From Candidatus Melainabacteria bacterium (GTDB lineage Bacteria; Cyanobacteriota; Vampirovibrionia; Obscuribacterales; Obscuribacteraceae), in assembly GCA_016716405.1 (NCBI GenBank), contig JADJWK010000002.1, positions 434,001-498,000 of the forward strand: a stretch of 64,000 nt of DNA. The letters run 5' to 3'. Within the stretch, counting starts at the first letter, position 1. The number at the start of each line of letters is the position of its first letter. The notes under the pieces are model-generated. The model saw nothing but the letters and a program-made list of their open reading frames with translations, was not told the DNA's origin and searched no databases. The position numbers were made by a program, and so were the translations under genes. Below, piece after piece: positions 7,675-15,948 of this stretch.

Positions 7675-8372
7675 GCATTGAGGAGAGGAAGAGGGTCCTG
7701 ATCGTCGAGGACGAGCCCGAGATAAGACGATTTCTCCGGGTTACGCTCAGCGCCCATGGCTTCGAGGCTGTGGAAGCCACCCGGGCATCCGAGGCCCTTG
7801 CGAAGGTGGAGGAGAACAAGCCGGACCTGATCATTCTCGATCTCGGTCTTCCGGATATGGACGGTCTCGAGGTGACCAGGCGTTTGCGGGAATGGACGAC
7901 GGTGCCGATCATCGTGCTTTCGGTTCGCAATCTCGAGAAAGACAAGATCGAAGCCCTGGACGCCGGAGCCGACGACTATATGACCAAGCCCTTCGGTGTT
8001 TTCGAGCTGCTCGCCCGCATCCGGGTGGCTCTCAGGCATGCCGAAGGACCGCCGCCGAGGCTGGAGGAGTCGACTTTCAAGACAGGGGATCTGGAAGTCG
8101 ACCTGGCTAAGCGGCTGGTGAAAGTCGAAGGGGAAGAGGTCCATCTGACCCCCACCGAGTACAAGCTGCTCAATATTCTCATTCAGAGCGCCGGCCGAGT
8201 GGTCAACCAGCAGACCCTGCTCCGGGATGTCTGGGGACCGGGCTATTCGAGAAAATCGCATTATCTGCGAGTCTATATGGGTAATCTTCGCCACAAGCTG
8301 GAAAAGCAGCCGGCGCGCCCGAAATATATAATCACCGAGCCGGGAGTCGGTTATCGTCTCCGGGTAGATTGA
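7671..8372 (+). CDS. kdpE: KdpE-like OmpR-family response regulator
   Basis: 233 residues. The receiver domain (about 8-122) has the acidic pair in VEDEPE, the phospho-acceptor Asp in LIILDLGLPDMDG, and the conserved Lys in DDYMTKPFG. A winged-helix DNA-binding domain spans about 135-230 (VHLTPTEYKLLNIL, SHYLRVYMGNLRHKLE, YIITEPGVGYRLR). The start is TTG, overlapping the kinase stop as TTGA (7671-7674), so the two genes are translationally coupled. In known systems KdpE activates the potassium pump operon. Here the target is not in the window, so the regulon is an inference from family. Confidence 0.88.
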   Translation: MSIEERKRVLIVEDEPEIRRFLRVTLSAHGFEAVEATRASEALAKVEENKPDLIILDLGLPDMDGLEVTRRLREWTTVPIIVLSVRNLEKDKIEALDAGADDYMTKPFGVFELLARIRVALRHAEGPPPRLEESTFKTGDLEVDLAKRLVKVEGEEVHLTPTEYKLLNILIQSAGRVVNQQTLLRDVWGPGYSRKSHYLRVYMGNLRHKLEKQPARPKYIITEPGVGYRLRVD

Positions 8373-8410
8373 GACTAGGCGGTCAACCGGGAAGTTTTCG
8401 AGGAATTATT

Positions 8411-9121
8411 TTGGATCGGGAGAATATCCGCATAATGCTTGTCGAAGACCACGAGATCATGCGCTTCGGTCTCAAGAAGTCGCTCGAGCAGTGCGAGAAT
8501 TTCGAGATCGTCGGTGAAGCCGGCAGCGGCACCGAGGCTGTGAAAAAGGCTTTCAGTCTGAAGCCCGCCGTTATCCTGATGGATATCGGCTTGCCCGAGC
8601 TGGACGGAATCGAGGCCACCAGGCAGATCAAGCTGGCTCAGCCTGAGACCCGGGTCTTGATGCTCACCTCGTTCGATCAGCCCGAGAAAATCTTCGCCTC
8701 TCTGGCTGCCGGGGCCGACGGCTATTGCGTCAAGTCCATTCCAAGAGAGGAGCTGGCCAAGGTGGTGGAGCTGGTGAGCTCGGGCTGTGCTTTTCTCGAT
8801 CCGGTGATAGCAGGCTATGTGGTCAAGGTGTACGACATGGACAGTGGCGATGGTAACCAGGATGAGGACGATGATTATGCTGGTGTCGAGATCATCGATG
8901 AAGGCAACTTCGCTCAAGAAGCGAAGGGTGCCAGTCTCACCCGTCGCGAGCTCGCGATCCTGAGGCTGATTGTAAGGGGCGATAAAGACGAGGAAATCGC
9001 CGCCGCTCTCGGGATCGCCGTGTCCACGGTGCGCAGTCACGTGCGCAAAATCCTGGCCAAGCTCTCGGTGAGCGATCGCACCCAGGCGGCTCTCGAGGCT
9101 ACCCGGGGTGGTCTGGTCTGA
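8411..9121 (+). CDS. NarL/LuxR-type response regulator
   Basis: 236 residues from a TTG with the ribosome site CGAGGA 7 nt upstream. The receiver domain (about 8-125) has VEDHE, the phospho-Asp in VILMDIGLPELDG, and Lys in GYCVKSIP. An acidic linker (DSGDGNQDEDDDYAG) of about 45 residues leads to a LuxR helix-turn-helix (LTRRELAILRLIVRGDKDEE, STVRSHVRKILAKLSVSDRT). It follows kdpE closely on the same strand, so it may be a second output of the same kinase or answer an unlinked one. The acidic linker is longer than usual for the family. Confidence 0.87.
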   Translation: MDRENIRIMLVEDHEIMRFGLKKSLEQCENFEIVGEAGSGTEAVKKAFSLKPAVILMDIGLPELDGIEATRQIKLAQPETRVLMLTSFDQPEKIFASLAAGADGYCVKSIPREELAKVVELVSSGCAFLDPVIAGYVVKVYDMDSGDGNQDEDDDYAGVEIIDEGNFAQEAKGASLTRRELAILRLIVRGDKDEEIAAALGIAVSTVRSHVRKILAKLSVSDRTQAALEATRGGLV

Positions 9122-9125
9122 AGTC

Positions 9126-9491
9126 TCAGTCTTTCTCTTTCTCGTTCAGCCAGAGCTGCTTCGCTGCTTTCAAGGCATTGCGGACTTTCCTGGACTCGCT
9201 GGCCTCGGGCATCACGAAATCAAGCCCGTCTGCAAGCCAGTGAGCCAGCTCCGGGTTGTTCATATGATAGTAGACCATCCTGCCTTCCCGACGCTCGGCG
9301 ATGATTTGATGTGCTCTCAAAACGGCCAGGTGTTGAGAGACGGTGGCGGACCTGAGCTCGAGTCGTTTCTGAAGCTCGCCCACGTTAAGCTCGCCGTTTC
9401 TCAGCTCCTCTACGATTCTGATTCTGTAAGGATTAGAGAGAACTCCCAGGAGTTTGGCGAGTTCTGCTGTAGCAAGCTTTCTGTATGGCAT
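9126..9491 (-). CDS. ArsR-family transcriptional repressor
   Basis: 121 residues with an ArsR winged helix-turn-helix at about 10-90: LAKLLGVLSNPYRIRIVEEL, then LNVGELQKRLELRSATVSQH, then the wing RREGRMVYYHM. The alpha-3 ELCV(C)DL metal motif of arsenic/cadmium sensors is replaced by LNVGELQ, with no Cys at all, so classical metal sensing by Cys is unlikely. It is the last gene of the leftward exporter cluster, 57 nt after the TolC-like gene, and may control that operon. It is convergent with the NarL regulator, 4 nt away. Confidence 0.85.
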   Translation of the reverse strand: MPYRKLATAELAKLLGVLSNPYRIRIVEELRNGELNVGELQKRLELRSATVSQHLAVLRAHQIIAERREGRMVYYHMNNPELAHWLADGLDFVMPEASESRKVRNALKAAKQLWLNEKEKD

Positions 9492-9548
9492 TTTGAAATT
9501 TCATAGATGCGAAGATATTGATTAGTTTAACATCCTCGGCGGTGGTAC

Positions 9549-11093
9549 TCAAATGTTCCCCGAGACGATTTCGAAAGCAGCAAGTCCTTTCAAATATTCA
9601 CCATAGGTATCTATAACCTTCTTCTCGGACTCGGCTCGTTCTCTCTGTCTTATGTTGACAACCAGCAGGCTCGAGTCGCCCAGATCGAAGCGAGCCTGCT
9701 CGCCCTTCTCGACTCTGCGAGATCTCTCCAGCTCTTCTTCAGCCTGTTTCAGTCTGCCATAGGCTGCGTTTGCCTCGGACGCGGCATCCTCGACTTCCAG
9801 GGTTATCCGCTGTCTCAGAAAGTGCTCCTCGATGTCCAGATTCTTGAGCTCCAGCTCCGCCTGCCTGGCAAGACCTCTTGCCCGGCGCTGTCTCAGGGGC
9901 ACGCTCATCTCCACGCCGCCTGAGAGAACCATGCCAATACCGTTTGTGCCTGTGTCTGCGCCCTGGCGATAGACCAGGTTTACCTGGGGCATCATGAGGT
10001 TTTTTGCCAGACGGAGCTCTACTCTGGCGATGTCCCGTCTCAGGTCGATGACCTGAAGCTCCGGACGAACCGATAAAGCCCTTTTCGTGGCAGTGGCTAT
10101 TTCCGCCTCGGAGATCTCCTTCGGCTCGATTCCAGGCTCGGTGAAATTGGCGGGGCTCAAGGAAGGAGGCTTGCTCTCAGCCCTGCCGGAGAGGAAAAGG
10201 GCCAGCTTGAAGCCGGCTTTCGCCATTGCCCTTGTCGCGGCGATCTGATCGCCCCGGCGCTTTCTGACTTCTTTCTCGGCTTCCGCAATCAAGATGGCAG
10301 GAAGATCGCCATCGGCGACTCGCTGCCGTACGAGATTCTCTTGAGCCTCGCCCAGCTCCAGTTGTGCTGTAACGACCTGGAGTTTCTTGTAGGACATGAT
10401 CCATTCCCAGTAGGCCAGGGACGTATCGAACAAAACATTCATTCGGGACAGGTTCAAATTGATTCGACTGATTACCTTTCCGAGTCCGGCCCGTTGCTCG
10501 CTGGCCCTGTCTTTATTGATCCCCAGTCCCTGCAAGAGCGGGATGAGAAGTCCTGCTGTGTACTCACCCGACTGACCCGATTGCAGAAATGGTGTCGATG
10601 CGTCATTGGGGTTGACTCTGAAACGACCGAAAAACCGAACCCCTGATTTCGTAGGCAGCTCTATCTGGCCTTCGTTATGGAGAGCATTTTTTGCCTTGCC
10701 TGTGATTACGATATCCTGGATTCTCTTGAACTCGCTCACATGCTTGTAAAAGGGATCGAACGCACCTTTGCTCTCGAGATGCTTCGCTTCCGCTTTGTCT
10801 ATCTCGACTCGTCCCTGGAGAATCTTTTGATAGCTGGTGTCGACTATGGCTCTCGTGTCTTCGATAGTCAATTTCAATCCCGGAGAAAAACTTTTCTCAG
10901 GACGTGGTCTGGGGATCTCCTTAACTTTCGTTCTGGCGATCTTCCGGTCTACATCATCGCGGAAAAGCGCGATCGGAGAGAGAATCGCCGGTCGTGAGCC
11001 GCCGCTATCGACTTTTCCTTGCGCCAGCGCCTCGGGCGGGCAGATAAGGCAAGAAAGTAAGAGAATTGGTGCCACATAAATGGGCAAGCTCAT
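9549..11093 (-). CDS. TolC-like outer-membrane efflux protein
   Basis: 514 residues with a signal peptide (LPIYVAPILLLSCLICPPEA). Long alpha-helical segments of the outer membrane efflux protein family follow, with two internal halves (about 95-300 and 330-510) that include RTKVKEIPRPRP, ALSVRPELQVIDLRRDIARV and ARGLARQAELELKNLDIEE. TolC trimers form the outer-membrane channel and periplasmic tunnel of tripartite exporters. Its start overlaps the HlyD-like gene stop by 4 nt, so the adaptor and the ABC exporter upstream are its likely partners. The cargo is unknown. Confidence 0.85.
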   Translation of the reverse strand: MSLPIYVAPILLLSCLICPPEALAQGKVDSGGSRPAILSPIALFRDDVDRKIARTKVKEIPRPRPEKSFSPGLKLTIEDTRAIVDTSYQKILQGRVEIDKAEAKHLESKGAFDPFYKHVSEFKRIQDIVITGKAKNALHNEGQIELPTKSGVRFFGRFRVNPNDASTPFLQSGQSGEYTAGLLIPLLQGLGINKDRASEQRAGLGKVISRINLNLSRMNVLFDTSLAYWEWIMSYKKLQVVTAQLELGEAQENLVRQRVADGDLPAILIAEAEKEVRKRRGDQIAATRAMAKAGFKLALFLSGRAESKPPSLSPANFTEPGIEPKEISEAEIATATKRALSVRPELQVIDLRRDIARVELRLAKNLMMPQVNLVYRQGADTGTNGIGMVLSGGVEMSVPLRQRRARGLARQAELELKNLDIEEHFLRQRITLEVEDAASEANAAYGRLKQAEEELERSRRVEKGEQARFDLGDSSLLVVNIRQRERAESEKKVIDTYGEYLKGLAAFEIVSGNI

Positions 11094-12499
11094 TTCGACT
11101 TTCTCTTTATGTCGGGGTCCGCTTCCTTCATCGCCTTCCTGTCAAGGGCCGGAGGAAAGCCGTTGAATTGCCTCCAGAGCTCGAATCCGAGGGAGACGGT
11201 ATTGAGCATGACCCAGCCCTGTGCCTCGGAGCCAGGCCTCAGATAGTGCGGGCCCGGCCAGGGCTGATCGTCGTTCTTCTCCACGGACTCTTCATCAGGC
11301 ACCACTATGATCCTGAATTTTCCCGTGCCATCGTCCACGGCGTCTACAACTGCTACCCTGCCGGCGAAGGTCCCCACCGCGACGCTTGGCCAGCCCGTGA
11401 ACTGGACGGCCGGCCAACCGGCGAATTGCAGGCGTACCGGTCGTCCGGGCAAGACCAGGGGAGCATCGTTGCCATCGAGCAAGAGCTCGGCGGCAAGATC
11501 GGTGGTGTTAGGCGCAATCACAGCCACTTTCGTGCCTGCTTGAACCGTCTCTCCCGCTCCTGCTTTGAGGAGCCTCACGATTCTGCCGTCTATGGGAGCT
11601 CGGATAAGCCTTTGAGGGATTCTGGCCTCCAGGTGGCTGATCTCCACTTCCAGTTTGCGAAGCTCGCCCTGAGTGGTGGCTACTGTTTCGAGGGCCGAGT
11701 TATAGGATGCCTCGATGCCGTTGAGCTGCGCGCTGGTGTCGGCATCGGTCTTGCTCAGGTCCAGCGAGGCGACTTGAGTGTCTTTCCTCGAGACTTCGAG
11801 ACTGGCCTCGGCACGCTCCAGATCCGTTCGGCTCTTGATCAGCTCGAGCTCGCTCAGCTCGAGGTCTCGTCGAGAGCGGAGACCCTTTTCGTGGAGGGCT
11901 GATACCCGATTGAAATTCAGCTCCGATGTCTTGAGATTCTGCTTGGCTGCCGTCACGGCCAGCTTTGCTGCTTCGAGACGGTCGCCGGCCTGGCTGGTCT
12001 TGCGATCGGCAGAGCCGACCGCAGCCTTTCGCGAGACCTTCAGATCTTCCAGCTGCTCCTGAAGCGAATTCGCCCGGCATCTGGCTGCCTCCATTTTGGC
12101 AATATAGGCTTGTCTCTGATTTCGCATCTGCTCGAGCTGGTTGGGCGCCAGGAATTTCTCGTCTACTTCCAGGAGCTCGACAATAGGATCACCCCTGTTT
12201 ACCCACTGACCATCTCTGACGAACCACATCTTGATTCTTCCCGGGATTGCCGCCTCCAGGTTCATGGGTCTCTGCATTGGATGAAAAATTACGACTTTCC
12301 CCCGGCCGCTGACGGTTTGCTGCCAGGGCACGAAGATCAGGCACAGTGTCGTGAGAACCACGAGAAGGACCGAGCAGAATGCCACAACATACATGCCGTT
12401 TGGAATCTGAATCATCGCCAGAGCCTGGCTCTCGAAAGTGCCAATACGGTTGCCGCGAATCTCAGACTCGTCTTTCCTTTGCTTTATCGAGCTTCGCAT
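11090..12499 (-). CDS. HlyD-like membrane fusion protein
   Basis: 469 residues. A single transmembrane helix lies near residues 36-57 (NGMYVVAFCSVLLVVLTTLC). A biotinyl-lipoyl-like half (QTVSGRGKVVIFHPM, GRIKMWFVRDGQWVNRGDPI) follows, then a long coiled-coil hairpin at about 120-275 rich in Glu, Leu and Arg. The second lipoyl half (RLIRAPIDGRIVRLLKAGAG) and a beta-barrel domain complete it. This is the periplasmic adaptor that links the ABC exporter (14 nt upstream) to the TolC-like channel (4 nt overlap downstream). A ribosome site GAGGT precedes the ATG. Confidence 0.87.
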   Translation of the reverse strand: MRSSIKQRKDESEIRGNRIGTFESQALAMIQIPNGMYVVAFCSVLLVVLTTLCLIFVPWQQTVSGRGKVVIFHPMQRPMNLEAAIPGRIKMWFVRDGQWVNRGDPIVELLEVDEKFLAPNQLEQMRNQRQAYIAKMEAARCRANSLQEQLEDLKVSRKAAVGSADRKTSQAGDRLEAAKLAVTAAKQNLKTSELNFNRVSALHEKGLRSRRDLELSELELIKSRTDLERAEASLEVSRKDTQVASLDLSKTDADTSAQLNGIEASYNSALETVATTQGELRKLEVEISHLEARIPQRLIRAPIDGRIVRLLKAGAGETVQAGTKVAVIAPNTTDLAAELLLDGNDAPLVLPGRPVRLQFAGWPAVQFTGWPSVAVGTFAGRVAVVDAVDDGTGKFRIIVVPDEESVEKNDDQPWPGPHYLRPGSEAQGWVMLNTVSLGFELWRQFNGFPPALDRKAMKEADPDIKRKSK

Positions 12500-12513
12500 T
12501 TCCGGACCTCACT

Positions 12514-14280
12514 CTAAACGGCGAAAGATCGCGACTGATGGCAGAAGAGCAGGGAAAGCCGACTCTTCATGTCGGTGATAAGCACCCCTGGACTGCCACG
12601 CTCGACAATCTCGCCGTCGGACAGAACCATTGCGGTATCACACTCCAAGACTGTCTGAATGTCGTGAGAAATATTGAGAATCGTCCACTGATTGCTTCTA
12701 TCGAAGAGATTTGTCATTATGGCCAGCTTCTGGCGCTCGTCTATGCCGGTGAATGCTTCATCGAGGATAAGCAGACCGGGGCGCTCCACGATTGCCCTGG
12801 CAATGAGAATCCTCTGCATCTGGCCTTTAGAGAGGTTCTTTCCTGCACTGACAAGCTCGGTCTTGAGCCCTTCCGGAAACCTCGCTATGTCGCCTTCAAG
12901 CTGGGTCATCTGGAGAGCCCATACCAGATCGGTGTGCGATACGAAGTCTCTGCCGATCGTAATGTTCTCTTCGATGGTTCCCTCGAAGATCTCATTGGCG
13001 TCGCTCACAAGCGCCACTTGCTTGCGCAGATTCCTGAGAGCGATATCCGACACATCGATATTGTTCAGCTTGATCGAGCCGTGGCTGGGCGTCTGCAGCC
13101 GGCATAAAAGAGCGGCCAGGGTGGACTTGCCGCAGCCGCTCGCGCCGACCAGGGCAACCCTCTCTCCCTGGGCGACCTTGAATGAAAGCTCCGAGAAGAG
13201 CCTGCTCGAGTCTCTATAGGCGAAATTGACGCCGTCGAAGCTAATCGTGCATCCAGGCGTTTCCCAGTTTATCTCTTCGCCCAGGTGCCTTTCTGTTTGA
13301 AGGTCGGTTATATGACCGACTTTATGAAGGCCCGTTACCAGATCGAAAAAATTCTCCAGGCTGCGGATGAGCTTTTCAGCTGCGGCCATCACGATTACCA
13401 CTATGATTTCGGCAGCGACGAGCTGACCGAGAGTTAGTTGCCTCTCGATTACCAGAAACCCGCCTATACCAAGGATCCCTGCACTGGCGACGGCCTGGAA
13501 CAAATACGAAGAGACAGCCTGTCGAAAGATCACGTGGAAGTGGTTCCGTCTGGCGCTGATATATCTGACAACCAGAGCATCGGTCTTTCTCATCAGATAG
13601 GTGGGAATACTGCACATCTTGAAGCTTGTCTCGCAGCGAGCCAGCTCCTCCAGCCACTCAGCCACATGGTATTTCTCGTTCGACTCCTCGATGCTGGTTC
13701 TTATACCGCCACCGCTGAAACCGAAAATGATGAGAAGCAGCCCGGCGCAGATAATCAAGTCGAAAGCCAGCAGTATCGGGCTATAGAATGCCATGAGCAC
13801 CAGCCCGATAATGATCTGCAGGATAGCTGAGGGAACATCGAGCAGAATTTTAGCCCAGGACTTCTGAACGGTCATCACATCGAAAAACCGGTTTACCAGC
13901 TCGGGCATATACTCGTCGGATAGAATGGCGTGCTCGATTCTGGGTATTCTTCTGCCCAGGGTGAGGGCGACTTCGGCGAAAGTCTGTTGCTGAATCTTTT
14001 CCACCAGAACCAGTTTCAATACGCGCAAAACGCCGGTTGCCAGGAGTCCGACGAATAGTAGAAGAGTAAGAACCACCAGGGGCTGGATGAAAATTCCGGC
14101 TGCCACGGTGTTGACCAGTGCCTGTGCCGCCAGAGGCACTGCCAGGGAGAGGAGTCCGGTCAGAAAAGTATACGAGATCAGCACAATCAGCGCATCTGAC
14201 TGATTGGCTGCGAGTTTGAAGAAACGGTCTATGGGATTCAAGTGAGTTCTTGTAGTCGACTGCAAAGAGAATACTATCAA
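12514..14280 (-). CDS. ABC exporter, membrane plus ATPase half-transporter
   Basis: 588 residues from a TTG start. The N-terminal exporter fold has about six helices (residues 30-310; SYTFLTGLLSLAVPLAAQAL, AILQIIIGLVLMAF). The ATPase domain has Walker A GASGCGKST, signature LSKGQ, Walker B GLLILDEAF and the switch His in NISHD. The Q-loop, usually VxQDxxLFxGTI, reads VSDANEIFEGTI, so the Gln is replaced by Asp. There is no N-terminal C39 peptidase, so cargo would not be leader-cleaved by this protein. It is the first gene of the operon with the HlyD- and TolC-like genes, which suggests type I-like secretion or efflux. Confidence 0.88.
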   Translation of the reverse strand: MIVFSLQSTTRTHLNPIDRFFKLAANQSDALIVLISYTFLTGLLSLAVPLAAQALVNTVAAGIFIQPLVVLTLLLFVGLLATGVLRVLKLVLVEKIQQQTFAEVALTLGRRIPRIEHAILSDEYMPELVNRFFDVMTVQKSWAKILLDVPSAILQIIIGLVLMAFYSPILLAFDLIICAGLLLIIFGFSGGGIRTSIEESNEKYHVAEWLEELARCETSFKMCSIPTYLMRKTDALVVRYISARRNHFHVIFRQAVSSYLFQAVASAGILGIGGFLVIERQLTLGQLVAAEIIVVIVMAAAEKLIRSLENFFDLVTGLHKVGHITDLQTERHLGEEINWETPGCTISFDGVNFAYRDSSRLFSELSFKVAQGERVALVGASGCGKSTLAALLCRLQTPSHGSIKLNNIDVSDIALRNLRKQVALVSDANEIFEGTIEENITIGRDFVSHTDLVWALQMTQLEGDIARFPEGLKTELVSAGKNLSKGQMQRILIARAIVERPGLLILDEAFTGIDERQKLAIMTNLFDRSNQWTILNISHDIQTVLECDTAMVLSDGEIVERGSPGVLITDMKSRLSLLFCHQSRSFAV

Positions 14281-14293
14281 ATGAATACTATCA
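14269..14293. promoter_or_regulatory. 11-bp direct repeat at exporter operon start
   Basis: GAATACTATCA occurs twice (14269-14279 and 14283-14293) with a 14-bp period, spanning the TTG start of the ABC exporter. In the leftward reading each copy gives TGATAGTATTC. Tandem spacing at an operon start is typical of an operator or of a local duplication. The ArsR regulator at the operon's end is a candidate binder, by inference only. Confidence 0.4.
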
Positions 14294-14350
14294 TAGTTTC
14301 GAATTCTTGAAGATTATCCAGGGCCGGATTTTTACACTCTAACGCTGAAA

Positions 14351-14368
14351 GGCAGGCTTGCGCCTGCC
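14351..14368 (-). terminator. Hairpin after the Spy-like gene
   Basis: GGCAGGC / GCCTGCC forms a perfect 7-bp stem with a 4-base loop, 28 nt past the stop of the leftward Spy-like gene. Read leftward it is followed by TTT and then mixed sequence, so it is a weak intrinsic terminator. It separates the Spy-like gene from the exporter operon promoter. Confidence 0.55.
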
Positions 14369-14395
14369 TCCAGTGTCGTCTCAGATTGCCGGCGT

Positions 14396-14995
14396 TCAGA
14401 GCGCTTCGCTCAGTGTCTCCAGGGGCTCTCCGTCGCCGAAGGGAGCTTCGCCGGGAGCGCCCTGGGCTGTGGGCCCTTGCCTGCCAGGGCCTTCGGCTCG
14501 GCCGTGGCCTCTGCCGTGATGACGGTGACCGCCCATCTTGCGGCCGGGACCACGGAAGCGGATCTTCTGGCGTTGTTCAGGGGTGAGCATCTCGTTGAGG
14601 TCCATCTTGAAAGCGAGATTGGTGTTGGAGAGATCGGTGCGCAGGGCGTTGATCTTGTCCTGGGTGGCTTCGATGGCTTTGCGATCGATGGAGTCCTTGG
14701 TGAGCAGGTCCCGGAGCTGTCTCTGGAGCTTCTGAACTTCGAGTTTTTTCGGACCGACATCGTCCAGGAGCTTGTTTTTCATGGTGTAGACCTTCTCTTT
14801 CTGCTCGTCGGTGAGCTCGAGACCGCCGCGCATGCCGCCGCGGCCCCCGAGAGCCCCGGCGGAAGGGGGACCGCCAGCCGAGAAGTCGACGGGGAGGGCG
14901 GATATCGTGTCCGCGTCGGGAGCGCCCTGGGCCATGACCGGAGAGAGGCTGAGAGTCAGACAGGTAATCAAACCAGTAGCAAAAGCGGCTTTCAT
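14396..14995 (-). CDS. Spy/CpxP-like periplasmic LTxxQ protein
   Basis: 199 residues from the ATG at 14995, which has an ideal ribosome site (GAGGAGG, 8 nt). It has a signal peptide (FATGLITCLTLSLSPVMA) and a Gly-rich linker. The helical core carries two LTxxQ signatures (ELTDEQKEK near residue 62 and MLTPEQRQK near 133), as in Spy, CpxP and ZraP. The C-terminal tail is rich in His, Gly and Arg (MGGHRHHGRGHGR), which may bind metal. Spy-type proteins are periplasmic chaperones or metal and stress sensors. It is one of two such proteins in the window (see 33432-33962). Confidence 0.85.
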   Translation of the reverse strand: MKAAFATGLITCLTLSLSPVMAQGAPDADTISALPVDFSAGGPPSAGALGGRGGMRGGLELTDEQKEKVYTMKNKLLDDVGPKKLEVQKLQRQLRDLLTKDSIDRKAIEATQDKINALRTDLSNTNLAFKMDLNEMLTPEQRQKIRFRGPGRKMGGHRHHGRGHGRAEGPGRQGPTAQGAPGEAPFGDGEPLETLSEAL

Positions 14996-15098
14996 CGTAT
15001 TGACCTCCTCAATAAGTCTGCATGAGTAAACGTACGGACCGGTGAAAAAGTTCAATGGTCCGCAAACTTTTAATGAAAGAATCGCTGCTATTTCGAAG

Positions 15099-15815
15099 TC
15101 ATTGCCCGGCCTGGCAGATTTTGGCATCCTGCCCGGCCCTGTCCACCTCGCCCAGGCTGTAGTACGCAACCACCCTGGCTTCGTAGGCGTCCTGATTCTT
15201 CGGATCTAGTTCTATGGCCCTGGTGGCATCCTTTACCGCGCTGCCGTTATCACCGCAACTGATATTGATCCAGGCGCGCTTGGCGTACGCCTCGGCGCTT
15301 CCGGGATTGAGACGAATCGCCTGGTTGAGATCATCCCTGGCCTTTCCATAGAGACCCAGGTGATTGTAGGCCCAGGCGCGCTCTATATACTTCTCGAAAT
15401 CGTCGGGGTTGGTGCTGATTGCTGCGTCGAGGTCGCTTATTCCTTCATTGATGACCAGCTCGTTGTATCGAGCCTGATCGTACTCCTCCGATTCTGCGTC
15501 GAGGAGGTCGCAGGACTCGGTCACGCTCACCGGCGGCAGAGCCGCTGTCCTCTGGCTCGTGTCGATGCTCATGGCGATGGCGGTGACGCCGAAAATCATC
15601 AAGCCGGTGGCGGCGTAGATTGTCAGTGTCCGGACGGCTCCGAGGACCTTGAAGCTCCTTTTCGCCACCAGGAGAAGAACGGCGGCGGCAAGAGCGATGA
15701 GGCAGAGCATAGAGGCGGGAATACTGGCAAGACCGAAGCGCCAGAAAGCGCCGGCGGCAAAGAGCAGGGCGCAGGCGATGATACCGGCAGTGGTGATAGA
15801 AAACGATGCTCTCAC
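15099..15815 (-). CDS. Membrane-anchored TPR protein
   Basis: 238 residues from a GTG with ribosome site GAGGAG. Three hydrophobic segments fill residues 5-85 (AGIIACALLFAAGAFW, ASMLCLIALAAAVLLLVA, LTIYAATGLMIFGVTAI). At least three TPRs follow at about 125-230 (IERAWAYNHLGLYGKARDDL, AYAKRAWINISCGDNGSAVK, AYEARVVAYYSLGEVDRAGQ). The TPR domain is a docking surface, and which side of the membrane it occupies is not certain. Transcribed apart from its neighbours. Function unknown. Confidence 0.83.
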   Translation of the reverse strand: MRASFSITTAGIIACALLFAAGAFWRFGLASIPASMLCLIALAAAVLLLVAKRSFKVLGAVRTLTIYAATGLMIFGVTAIAMSIDTSQRTAALPPVSVTESCDLLDAESEEYDQARYNELVINEGISDLDAAISTNPDDFEKYIERAWAYNHLGLYGKARDDLNQAIRLNPGSAEAYAKRAWINISCGDNGSAVKDATRAIELDPKNQDAYEARVVAYYSLGEVDRAGQDAKICQAGQ

Positions 15816-15948
15816 GGCGGGCTCCTCGAATATCGCTCAATCCGATTATAGAACCGGGCATCAGCGAGAAGGGGGCTTCTCGATAATCTTTCCCGGGGAT
15901 TTTATGCTCTCTTTACAACGGGAATCTTCTTGAAAGTGTAATGCGACA

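Noticed and set aside
11066..11902. 278-residue plus-strand frame
   Set aside because: It lies inside the HlyD-like gene on the opposite strand and has no domain; it is an antisense shadow in a high-GC gene.
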